From contig CAJKFC010000088.1 in assembly GCA_905199135.1 (NCBI GenBank), forward strand, positions 1-7,517: 7,517 nucleotides of DNA, in the 5' to 3' direction. This document shows, piece by piece, positions 1 to 5,434 of this stretch (its first letter is position 1; each line of letters opens with the position of its first letter). Origin of the DNA: an uncultured Eubacteriales bacterium. Lineage in GTDB: Bacteria > Bacillota > Clostridia > Oscillospirales > Butyricicoccaceae. The position numbers were made by a program, and so were the translations under genes. The notes under the pieces were generated by a model, which was not told the origin of the DNA, made no database searches, and saw only the letters and a list, made by a program, of their open reading frames with translations.

Positions 1-26
1 CCGCCACATCCGCAAGTCTGTATAAA

Positions 27-55
27 ATTATATCACTATTTTTTTCATTTGTCAA
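27..55 (-). promoter_or_regulatory. Leftward sigma-A promoter for a gene outside the window
   Basis: On the minus strand, TTGACA (55 to 50) and TATAAT (32 to 27) are both perfect consensus and are separated by exactly 17 bases. Transcription would start near position 20 and run left out of the window, so the driven gene is not visible. It is divergent from the Rrf2 promoter, an arrangement in which one regulator often controls both directions. The -35 box lies inside an ATTTGTCAA repeat that recurs at 82-90. The promoter match is seen directly; its activity is inferred. Confidence 0.75.
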
Positions 56-82
56 TAAGTTTTTAAGGTATAAATAATCTTA

Positions 83-107
83 TTTGTCAAAAATTTCTCT
101 TGACAAA
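83..107. promoter_or_regulatory. Candidate operator: inverted repeat over the Rrf2 -35 box
   Basis: TTTGTCAA (83-90) and its exact reverse complement TTGACAAA (100-107) form a perfect 8-bp inverted repeat with a 9-bp AT-rich spacer. The right arm contains the -35 box of the Rrf2 gene, so a protein bound here would block that promoter. A third TTTGTCAA copy at 48-55 covers the -35 box of the leftward promoter. The left arm (83-90) has no usable -10 partner, so it is not itself explained as a promoter. Rrf2 proteins bind dyad sites of about this total size and often repress their own gene. Assignment to this Rrf2 protein is inference. Confidence 0.5.
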
Positions 108-128
108 ATACGACTTTTAATGTATACT
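100..128 (+). promoter_or_regulatory. Sigma-A promoter of the Rrf2-rubrerythrin operon
   Basis: TTGACA (100-105) and TATACT (123-128) are separated by 17 bases, giving a predicted start near 135 and a leader of about 23 bases before the ATG at 158. The -35 box overlaps the right arm of the inverted repeat at 83-107, which suggests repression. There is no separate promoter before the rubrerythrin gene, so both genes are probably read from here. Confidence 0.8.
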
Positions 129-157
129 AAAATCATAAACAAAGAGGCGGTGACTCC

Positions 158-559
158 ATGAAGATTACAAGAGAGGCCGACTACGCTTTGAGAATACTTT
201 ATACCTTGTGCAAAAGCGGCAGGATCACCTCCGCCCGAGACATATCTCAGGCCGCCGGCGTATCTTTGAGGTTTACTTTAAAAATTCTCTCAAAGCTCTC
301 GGCAAATGACCTTGTCGACTCCAAGAAAGGAGCTCAAGGCGGTTATTTCCTCAAAAAAGACTCCAGCGAAATATCTGTTTACGACATAATTGAGTGCATT
401 GACGGCGATATATCCATATCCCACTGTCTTTCCGAAGGCTTTCAGTGCACAAGAGTCGACGATGTTTCCTGCTGCAATTTCAGAAAACTTTTTGAGGAGA
501 TAAGTTCACACATCAAAAAAGAGCTGTCAGCTGTAAAGCTGAGCGATTTCATTAAATAA
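158..559 (+). CDS. Rrf2-family transcriptional regulator, probably iron-sulfur or redox sensing
   Basis: This 133-residue protein has the usual length and N-terminus of the Rrf2 family (MKITREADYALRILYTL). A winged helix-turn-helix covers about residues 24-66, with recognition-helix region AAGVSLRFTLKILSKL and a wing KKGAQGGYFL. The C-terminal half carries Cys90, Cys97 and the pair Cys105-Cys106, spaced C-x6-C-x7-CC. This resembles the three-cysteine cluster-binding segment of IscR, NsrR and RsrR, although the spacing differs from IscR. Cys18 and Cys80 lie outside that cluster. The start is supported by AGGCGGTGA at 145-153, one mismatch from an ideal site, four bases before ATG. It is followed after 20 bases by reverse rubrerythrin, so it likely senses oxidative or nitrosative stress and controls that gene and its own transcription. 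The family call is secure; the ligand and the exact signal are inferred. Confidence 0.9.
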   Translation: MKITREADYALRILYTLCKSGRITSARDISQAAGVSLRFTLKILSKLSANDLVDSKKGAQGGYFLKKDSSEISVYDIIECIDGDISISHCLSEGFQCTRVDDVSCCNFRKLFEEISSHIKKELSAVKLSDFIK

Positions 560-579
560 TAAAAAAGGAGATTAGCATT

Positions 580-1128
580 ATGAAAAAATTTGTCTGCACC
601 GTTTGCGGTTATGTTCACGAGGGAGATTCCGCTCCCGAATCCTGCCCCATCTGCAAAGCTCCCGCTTCCAAGTTTGTTGAGCAGAGCGGCGAAATGACAT
701 GGGCTGCCGAGCATGTTGTCGGTGTTGCTCAGGGCGCTCCCGAAGAGATCATGCAGGGTCTCAGAGAGAACTTCATGGGCGAGTGCACAGAGGTCGGTAT
801 GTATCTTGCCATGGCAAGAGTTGCTCACAGAGAGGGCTATCCCGAAATCGGTCTCTACTGGGAGAAGGCAGCTTACGAAGAGGCTGAGCACGCTTCCAAG
901 TTTGCAGAGCTTCTCGGCGAGGTAGTGACAAACTCCACAAAGAAGAACCTCGAGATGAGAGTCGAGGCTGAGAACGGTGCAACAGCCGGCAAGACAGAGC
1001 TTGCAAAGCTCGCAAAGCAGCACAATCTCGACGCTATCCACGACACAGTTCATGAGATGGCTCGCGACGAGGCTCGTCACGGCAAGGCTTTCGCAGGTCT
1101 TCTCGCAAGATACTTCGGCAACAAGTAA
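580..1128 (+). CDS. rbr: Reverse rubrerythrin (rubredoxin domain first), peroxide-reducing diiron protein
   Basis: This 182-residue cytoplasmic protein would reduce hydrogen peroxide to water with electrons from NADH through a redox partner, as known for clostridial reverse rubrerythrins. The N-terminal rubredoxin-type domain (about 1-35) has Cys6-x2-Cys9 and Cys22-x2-Cys25 to hold one iron. The ferritin-like four-helix domain follows (about 50-180), with candidate diiron ligands Glu68 in GECTEVGMY, Glu101-x2-His104 in EEAEHASKF and Glu164-x2-His167 in ARDEARHGKAF. Classical rubrerythrin has the opposite domain order. The ribosome site AAAGGAG at 564-570 is nine bases before ATG. It sits 20 bases behind the Rrf2 regulator and shares its promoter; a strong terminator follows within 20 bases. 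After the first 30 codons lysine is always AAG, unlike ade downstream where AAA dominates, suggesting high expression. Confidence 0.93.
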   Translation: MKKFVCTVCGYVHEGDSAPESCPICKAPASKFVEQSGEMTWAAEHVVGVAQGAPEEIMQGLRENFMGECTEVGMYLAMARVAHREGYPEIGLYWEKAAYEEAEHASKFAELLGEVVTNSTKKNLEMRVEAENGATAGKTELAKLAKQHNLDAIHDTVHEMARDEARHGKAFAGLLARYFGNK

Positions 1129-1143
1129 TTATTTTAATATCAG

Positions 1144-1173
1144 AGGCTTCGGCAAATGCCGAAGCCTTTTTTT
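1144..1173 (+). terminator. Rho-independent terminator after rubrerythrin
   Basis: AGGCTTCGGC (1144-1153) pairs perfectly with GCCGAAGCCT (1158-1167) around a four-base loop, followed by a run of seven T residues (1167-1173). It lies 15 bases after the rubrerythrin stop codon. Its core is nearly repeated at 2353-2381. Confidence 0.92.
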
Positions 1174-1185
1174 ATCTCTATTGAC
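1146..1185 (+). repeat. 40-bp direct repeat, copy 1 (terminator core plus -35 box)
   Basis: This segment matches 2356-2395 at 35 of 40 positions without gaps. It covers the GCTTCGGC stem, the T-run, the shared stretch ATCTCTATTGAC and the start of a -35 box. The differences are three loop bases, one base after the stem and one in the T-run. The two copies lie exactly 1210 bp apart and flank the broken zinc-ribbon gene. Confidence 0.8.
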
Positions 1186-1209
1186 TTTAAAAAGAATAGA
1201 ATATATAAT
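1181..1209 (+). promoter_or_regulatory. Sigma-A promoter of the zinc-ribbon gene
   Basis: TTGACT (1181-1186) and a perfect TATAAT (1204-1209) are 17 bases apart, predicting a start near 1216. The -35 box starts eight bases after the T-run of the preceding terminator and is part of the 40-bp repeat. The intact promoter shows that the disrupted gene downstream is probably still transcribed. Confidence 0.78.
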
Positions 1210-2352
1210 TTAGTCATACGAACTATTGCAAAGAAGAATCAAAGTGAAACAACTCACCTGTGAAATGTGCGGCAGCACGTATATCGTAAGACAGAACGGC
1301 GTATTTGTCTGCCAATCCTGCGGAACCAAATACTCTGTCGAAGACGCAAAAAGAATGATGGTTAAAGGCAAAGTCGATGTCTCCGGCAGTACAGTAAAAA
1401 TAGACACCTCTGATTAGTTTAAAAACCTCTATAAACTTGCCAGAAGGGCAAAAGACGAAAACAACGCCGACGAGGCGGCAAAATATTATGAAAAGATCCT
1501 CACCAAAGATCTCAACAACTGGGAAGCCAATTTCTACACCGTATATTTTCAGGCCATGTCGTGCACCCTTGCCCAGATACGCTCTGCCGCTGCATCGGTA
1601 AAAAACCGTCTGTACAATACCTTGATTCTGATCCGAGACCATGTCGACGGAGAGACGGCGCAAAAGAACGCTGTGCTTGAAATCGTAAATAAAAACATAG
1701 ATCTATGCTCTATGCCGGCATTACCTGCAAAAAAATACTATGACGGAATAGATCCTGATATAAAGGACGAATACACACAGCAGTTTATCGACAACTCCTG
1801 TGCCGTCCGTGATATAATGTACACCTGCAGAAACGAGATAGATAAAATTTTCAGCGGCTCTTCCGTGGCTTTTACCGCATATCCCATATGGCACGGCGGC
1901 ATAAAACTCCACACAAAGCTTTTGCCCTATTTTAATGACCGCTACGCCAATGAAGACATAATAGAGGAATATGTCAAAAAGATCGGCAAGTACAATCCGG
2001 ACTATGTAAAAAACTACTTCGACGAAAAGGAAAAGAAACTGAAAGAAAAGGAAGAAGAGCTCGACAGATACTTCAAGGAGACAGAGGAAAACGACCGAAA
2101 GAAAGCGCAGGAAGAGAGAGAAAAGACAGAAAAATCCATCAAAAACTATAAGGTCAGCGCTTTGGTTTCTCTTACAATCGGTATTGTGAGACTGTTCTTC
2201 TCGTTCTCCGAGATAATCACTCTCCCTGTTATAGCTCCTTTCCTCAGTATAGGTTTTGCCGTGTTCGGCATCACATGTCTTATCTCGGCTTTCAAGCTAT
2301 CCAAAAATCTTAAAAATCCCGGCTCAAAGAAAAAAACTCACACTCAGACATC

Positions 2353-2381
2353 AAAGCTTCGGCCTTTGCCGAAGCTTTTTT
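2353..2381 (+). terminator. Rho-independent terminator inside the end of the zinc-ribbon frame
   Basis: AAAGCTTCGGC (2353-2363) pairs perfectly with GCCGAAGCTTT (2368-2378) around a four-base loop, with a six-T run at 2376-2381. It separates the broken gene from the ade promoter that begins ten bases later. It is a near copy of the terminator at 1144-1173. Unusually, the upstream reading frame does not stop before it. Confidence 0.88.
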
Positions 2382-2395
2382 ATATCTCTATTGAC
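2356..2395 (+). repeat. 40-bp direct repeat, copy 2 (terminator core plus -35 box)
   Basis: This is the partner of 1146-1185, with the same order of stem, T-run, ATCTCTATTGAC and -35 box and identical internal spacing. Similarity stops after TTGAC: the promoter spacers and -10 regions differ. That is consistent with a module copied by duplication, or with two intergenic regions homogenised by recombination. Confidence 0.8.
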
Positions 2396-2419
2396 ATCGG
2401 CTCCTTATGCGTTTATACT
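2391..2419 (+). promoter_or_regulatory. Sigma-A promoter of the ade-mtnN operon
   Basis: TTGACA (2391-2396) and TATACT (2414-2419) are separated by 17 bases. Transcription should begin near 2426, leaving a leader of about 36 bases before the ade ATG. That is too short for a purine riboswitch, so any control would act at the DNA or at the small inverted repeat at 2423-2441. Confidence 0.8.
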
Positions 2420-2422
2420 ATG

Positions 2423-2441
2423 ATAAAATAGGGTATTTTAT
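2423..2441. promoter_or_regulatory. Inverted repeat at the predicted ade transcription start
   Basis: ATAAAATA (2423-2430) and TATTTTAT (2434-2441) are perfect reverse complements around GGG. The dyad covers the expected start point of the ade-mtnN transcript and ends nine bases before the AGGAGGTG ribosome site at 2450-2457. It could be a repressor operator; as RNA it would form only a weak AU hairpin. An AT-rich sequence can produce such a dyad by chance. Confidence 0.35.
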
Positions 2442-2461
2442 ATGCCGTCAGGAGGTGTTTT

Positions 2462-4126
2462 ATGGACAGAAAGGCTCTTATAGATGTGGCAGCAGGCAGA
2501 GAGAAAGCCGATGTTGTCTTTAAGAACGGCAGAATCATTCAGGTTCTCACGGGAGAGATACTGACGGGAGATATTGCCGTCAAAGACGGTTTCATCGCCG
2601 CCGTTGGAAAATACGAGGGTGAAAAAGTGATAGACCTTGGGGACAGATATGTCTCGCCGGGATTTATCAACGCCCACTGCCATGTGGAATCCTCCATGGC
2701 TCTGCCCGAAATATACTGCCGTGAAGAACTGCGGCACGGAGTAACCGCCGTAATCGCCGACCCCCATGAGATAGCCAATGTGTCGGGAACGGCGGGAATC
2801 GACTTCATGCTGGAAAGGGCGCGAAATCTTCCCCTTCACCTCTATATACAGGCGCCTTCCTGTGTGCCCGCCACCCCATTTGAACATTCGGGCAGCGTTC
2901 TTTCGGCAGATGACCTCGCCCCTTACGCGTCGAAAGACGGCGTTTTGGGTCTCGGAGAGATGATGAATTTTGTGGGAACGGCAGACGCCGACGGCGAGAT
3001 AATAAAAAAGCTGGAGCTTTTTAAGGGCAAAATCATCGACGGTCATCTCCCCTGCCCAGAATTTCTAGGCCCTTACGCCGCCGCAGGCATTGAGACCGAC
3101 CACGAAAGTGTGACCTTTGAAGAGGCTCTTGCAAAACTCAGGGTTGGCATATCGGTTCTTGTCCGCGAGGGAAGCGGCTCAAAAAATCTCGAAAACATCA
3201 TAAAAGGTGTGGTAAAACACGGTGCAGACACCTCAAATATGGCTTTCTGCACCGACGACAAGCATCTTTTGGACATTCACAGGGACGGCACAATAAGAGG
3301 ACACATAAAAAGAGCTATCGAGCTGGGTCTTTCCCCCATGGCGGCATACCGCATGGCTACCCTCAACGCCGCGAGAATATACGGGCTCAAAGACATGGGA
3401 GCCATCGCCCCGGGCCGCAGAGCCGACCTCGTCATTCTCGACGATTTTGAAAAAGTGTCGGTCTGCGATGTCTATATAGGCGGCAAATCCTTTGATGAGG
3501 CCAAAAAAGACTTTTTTGTAAGAGATGTCCCTGAAAACATTCTGAACTCGGTAAACCTCCCCTGCCTTGATAAAAAATCCTTAAATTTGACTCTTTCAGA
3601 ACAAAACATCGTCATTGAAATGATTCCCAACCAGATAATAACCAAAAAGGTCGTTATGAACAGAGATGACGCCCAAAAAGCTCTCGCAAACGGCGAGCTT
3701 TTAAAACTGGCTGTCATCGAGAGACATCACGCCACGGGACATATCGGCCTCGGACTTCTCAAGGGTTACGGTCTTAAAAACGGAGCGATAGCTACCACCG
3801 TCGCCCACGATTCCCACAATCTCATAGTGGCAGGTGACAACGACAGGGACATGCTGGCGGCGGCAGCCGAGCTTCAGAGAGTGCAGGGCGGCTATGCCCT
3901 GGCAAGAGACGGCAAAACCATCTCTCTCCCCCTGCCTGTGGGTGGACTGATGTCCATTTTGGAGCAAAGCGAGCTTGCCGAGGAAATAGAGCACCTTAAA
4001 ATCGCCGCCTACGGTATGGGTGCAGACAGCAGCTTTGACCCATTCATCGCATTGAGCTTTCTGGCTCTTCCTGTTCTGCCCGAAGTCCGCCTTACAGACA
4101 GCGGTCTTGTAGATCTGACAAAATAA
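2462..4126 (+). CDS. ade: Adenine deaminase
   Basis: This 554-residue metal-dependent amidohydrolase converts adenine to hypoxanthine and ammonia in the cytoplasm for purine salvage. The N-terminal part forms the small beta-domain that precedes the barrel. The metal-binding motif is FINAHCHVESSM (His72, His74), followed by ADPHEIANVSG (100-110), GLGEMMNF with Glu166, IIDGH with His195, ETDHE (211-215) and FCTDDKH with Asp265/Asp266. LNAARIYGLKDMGAIAPGRRADLVIL (about 301-326) is the usual amidohydrolase end-of-barrel segment. The C-terminal domain includes ERHHATGHIGLG and VAHDSHNLIVAGDND, typical of bacterial Ade proteins. The start is fixed by AGGAGGTG at 2450-2457, four bases before ATG. 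After DGH the protein reads LPCPEFLGPY, where I recall DGHxPG followed by a slightly longer loop; this is a mild variation. mtnN, which makes adenine, follows after 20 bases. Confidence 0.95.
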   Translation: MDRKALIDVAAGREKADVVFKNGRIIQVLTGEILTGDIAVKDGFIAAVGKYEGEKVIDLGDRYVSPGFINAHCHVESSMALPEIYCREELRHGVTAVIADPHEIANVSGTAGIDFMLERARNLPLHLYIQAPSCVPATPFEHSGSVLSADDLAPYASKDGVLGLGEMMNFVGTADADGEIIKKLELFKGKIIDGHLPCPEFLGPYAAAGIETDHESVTFEEALAKLRVGISVLVREGSGSKNLENIIKGVVKHGADTSNMAFCTDDKHLLDIHRDGTIRGHIKRAIELGLSPMAAYRMATLNAARIYGLKDMGAIAPGRRADLVILDDFEKVSVCDVYIGGKSFDEAKKDFFVRDVPENILNSVNLPCLDKKSLNLTLSEQNIVIEMIPNQIITKKVVMNRDDAQKALANGELLKLAVIERHHATGHIGLGLLKGYGLKNGAIATTVAHDSHNLIVAGDNDRDMLAAAAELQRVQGGYALARDGKTISLPLPVGGLMSILEQSELAEEIEHLKIAAYGMGADSSFDPFIALSFLALPVLPEVRLTDSGLVDLTK

Positions 4127-4146
4127 ATCCAAAAAGGAGTGTAAAT

Positions 4147-4893
4147 ATGACTATCGGAATTATGTGCGCCATGCAGGAGGAAATAAATCTCCTCCACAAA
4201 GACATAAAAAACGCATCTGTAACCACTATCGCCGGCAGAAACTTCTACTGCGGTGAGCTTTACGGCAAAAAGGCTGTTCTCGTAATGTCGAGAATAGGAA
4301 AGGTTGCCGCCGCCATAACGGCCACATTGCTTCTTGAGCATTTTCATGTAGACGCCCTCGTCTTTGCAGGCACGGCGGGAGGAGTAGACCCTGCTCTCAA
4401 TGTAGGTGATGTTGTCGTGGCGTCTCACAGCGTCCAGCACGACTTTGCCGTTCCCGGCGAACCCTTCAGAATACCCATGCTGGACATCAGCTATCTTGAG
4501 TCCGACAAGGCCCTTACCGATACAGTTTTCGGCGCAGTTTCAAAGTATGCCGAAAACGATATGGTTAACGAAATAGACCCGGAGTTTTTAGAAAAATTCC
4601 ATATAGAGAAGCCCAAGGCTCTTTTGGGTACAGTTGCCTCGGGAGATCAGTTCATATGCGAAAAGTCAAAGAACACATGGCTCTATGAAAATGTAAACAA
4701 CATCAAATGCGTTGAGATGGAAGGAGCCGCTGTGGCTCAGGTGTGCTATGAATGGGGCGCACCATTTACAATCATAAGGGTAATCTCCGACAGCGCCAAC
4801 GACAGCTCCAGCGTAGATTTCAATCTCTTTATCGAAAAAGCTGCCAGCTACTTTACAAGAGGCATGGTCAGAGCTTTCATGCCGCTGATATAG
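4147..4893 (+). CDS. mtnN: 5'-methylthioadenosine/S-adenosylhomocysteine nucleosidase
   Basis: This 248-residue cytoplasmic enzyme hydrolyses S-adenosylhomocysteine and methylthioadenosine, releasing adenine plus S-ribosylhomocysteine or methylthioribose. The start MTIGIMCAMQEEINLL aligns without gaps to the E. coli enzyme, placing Glu12 as the first active-site acid. GTAGGVDPALNVGDVVV (75-91) is the phosphorylase-fold signature. VEMEGAA supplies Met191 and Glu192 for ribose binding, and ISDSAND supplies Asp215, the general acid. The 23-residue distance from Glu192 to Asp215 equals that from Glu174 to Asp197 in E. coli. The protein is about 16 residues longer than E. coli MtnN, with the extra length before Glu192. 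AAAGGAG at 4133-4139 lies seven bases before ATG. It is co-transcribed with ade, whose substrate it produces. No LuxS gene is visible, so the fate of S-ribosylhomocysteine is unknown here. Confidence 0.95.
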   Translation: MTIGIMCAMQEEINLLHKDIKNASVTTIAGRNFYCGELYGKKAVLVMSRIGKVAAAITATLLLEHFHVDALVFAGTAGGVDPALNVGDVVVASHSVQHDFAVPGEPFRIPMLDISYLESDKALTDTVFGAVSKYAENDMVNEIDPEFLEKFHIEKPKALLGTVASGDQFICEKSKNTWLYENVNNIKCVEMEGAAVAQVCYEWGAPFTIIRVISDSANDSSSVDFNLFIEKAASYFTRGMVRAFMPLI

Positions 4894-4903
4894 GAAAATA
4901 CAT

Positions 4904-4932
4904 AAAAAAGACCGCTTTACGCGGTCTTTTTT
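4904..4932. terminator. Bidirectional terminator between converging operons
   Basis: AAAAAAGACCGC (4904-4915) and GCGGTCTTTTTT (4921-4932) are perfect reverse complements around the loop TTTAC. The T-run serves the plus-strand ade-mtnN transcript, and the A-run becomes a T-run for the minus-strand transporter-reductase transcript. The minus-strand stop codon (4933-4931) already touches the hairpin, so the two operons share one compact end. Confidence 0.93.
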
Positions 4933-5425
4933 ATATTTTGCTGTATTTCAGAAGTGTGTCTACCAGTTTTTCCAGTCCTTTTCTGTCGCTTTCGTCAAAT
5001 CTGGCGATTTTGGGTGAATCTATGTCGAGAACTCCCAAAATCCTGCCGTCCTTTATCATGGGGACGACTATTTCCGAGTTTGAGGCGCCGTCACAGGCTA
5101 TGTGCCCCTCGAAGTCGTGGACATTTTCCACCACTACCGTCTCCCCTTTTTTAACGGCGGCGTTGCATACGCCCTTTCCGTCCTTGAGCCTTGTGCAGGC
5201 AGGCAGACCGCAGAAAGGCCACAGTACCAGCTCTTTTTTCTCATCGTCCCAGCGGTAAAAGCCCGACCAGTTTATATCCTCCATCGTATTCCACAAAAGG
5301 GCGGCGGCATTGGCCATATTGGCGATAAAATCGTCTTCGGTCGACACAAGCCCTCTCATTTTTGCGTTTATAAAGTTGTATTTTTGTTCCTTGTTCTCAA
5401 ATTCTATCTTCTCAAGTTTAAACAT
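4931..5425 (-). CDS. msrC: Free methionine-(R)-sulfoxide reductase (GAF-domain, fRMsr type)
   Basis: This 164-residue single GAF-domain protein should reduce free L-methionine-(R)-sulfoxide to methionine using thioredoxin-type electrons in the cytoplasm. Family landmarks are NWSGFY (52-57), LVLWPFCGLPACTRL, GKGVCNAAV, VHDFEGHIACD and SNSEIVVPM followed by GVLDIDSP. Cys77, Cys87 and Cys111 reproduce the 10- and 24-residue spacing of the three cysteines in E. coli fRMsr (84, 94, 118), so the catalytic set is complete. Two departures are an additional Cys72 (WPFCG, where Q is common) and Asn88 after Cys87, where Gly is common. AAAGGAG (5436-5430) overlaps the stop codon of the transporter gene and lies four bases before ATG, implying translation coupled to that gene. 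The call rests on the cysteine pattern, which distinguishes it from generic GAF sensors. Confidence 0.9.
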   Translation of the reverse strand: MFKLEKIEFENKEQKYNFINAKMRGLVSTEDDFIANMANAAALLWNTMEDINWSGFYRWDDEKKELVLWPFCGLPACTRLKDGKGVCNAAVKKGETVVVENVHDFEGHIACDGASNSEIVVPMIKDGRILGVLDIDSPKIARFDESDRKGLEKLVDTLLKYSKI

Positions 5426-5434
5426 ATATCTCCT

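Larger units (their letters stand above)
1244..2431 (+). pseudogene. Zinc-ribbon, coiled-coil, membrane-anchored protein, split by an in-frame amber stop
   Basis: One reading frame encodes about 395 residues if the TAG at 1415-1417 (codon 58) is ignored. Before it lies a TFIIB-like zinc ribbon with Cys6-x2-Cys9 and Cys23-x2-Cys26, then TVKIDTSD. Directly after it the same frame continues with FKNLYKLARRAKDENN and AAKYYEKILTKD, the helical segment that normally follows the ribbon in this clostridial family, so the break falls inside one protein. Later parts are a charged coiled coil (about 255-300) and two likely membrane segments (about 304-319 and 328-350). No frameshift is visible after the TAG. 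The start is probably GTG 1244 behind a weak AAAGAAG; TTG 1226 lacks a ribosome site. ATG 1556 also lacks one, so restart there is unlikely. The final 25 codons overlap a terminator and the next promoter. The function of the family is not known to me. A recent nonsense mutation is most likely; sequencing error or readthrough remain possible. Confidence 0.8.

Noticed and set aside
442..1080. A 212-codon minus-strand open frame opposite rubrerythrin and the end of the Rrf2 gene
   Set aside because: Its cysteine/leucine/serine-rich product looks like a complement of biased codons. It has no family signature and spans two real genes on the other strand.
1415..1417. Pyrrolysine or other programmed decoding of the TAG
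   Set aside because: The protein is not a methylamine methyltransferase or another known pyrrolysine protein, no downstream insertion structure is evident, and TAG also serves as the normal stop of mtnN at 4891-4893. It is kept only as a remote alternative.
1146..2395. Interpretation of the 40-bp repeats as insertion-sequence ends or recombinase attachment sites
   Set aside because: No transposase or integrase lies between them, they are direct rather than inverted, and their content is fully explained as terminator plus -35 box.
1556..2431. A stand-alone 291-residue protein starting at ATG 1556
   Set aside because: No ribosome site precedes it, and the same frame upstream (1418-1555) encodes sequence that continues the family's protein. 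It is better described as the rear part of the amber-split gene.
2397..2461. Purine riboswitch upstream of ade
   Set aside because: The predicted leader is only about 36 bases, too short for an aptamer plus expression platform, and no such fold is seen.
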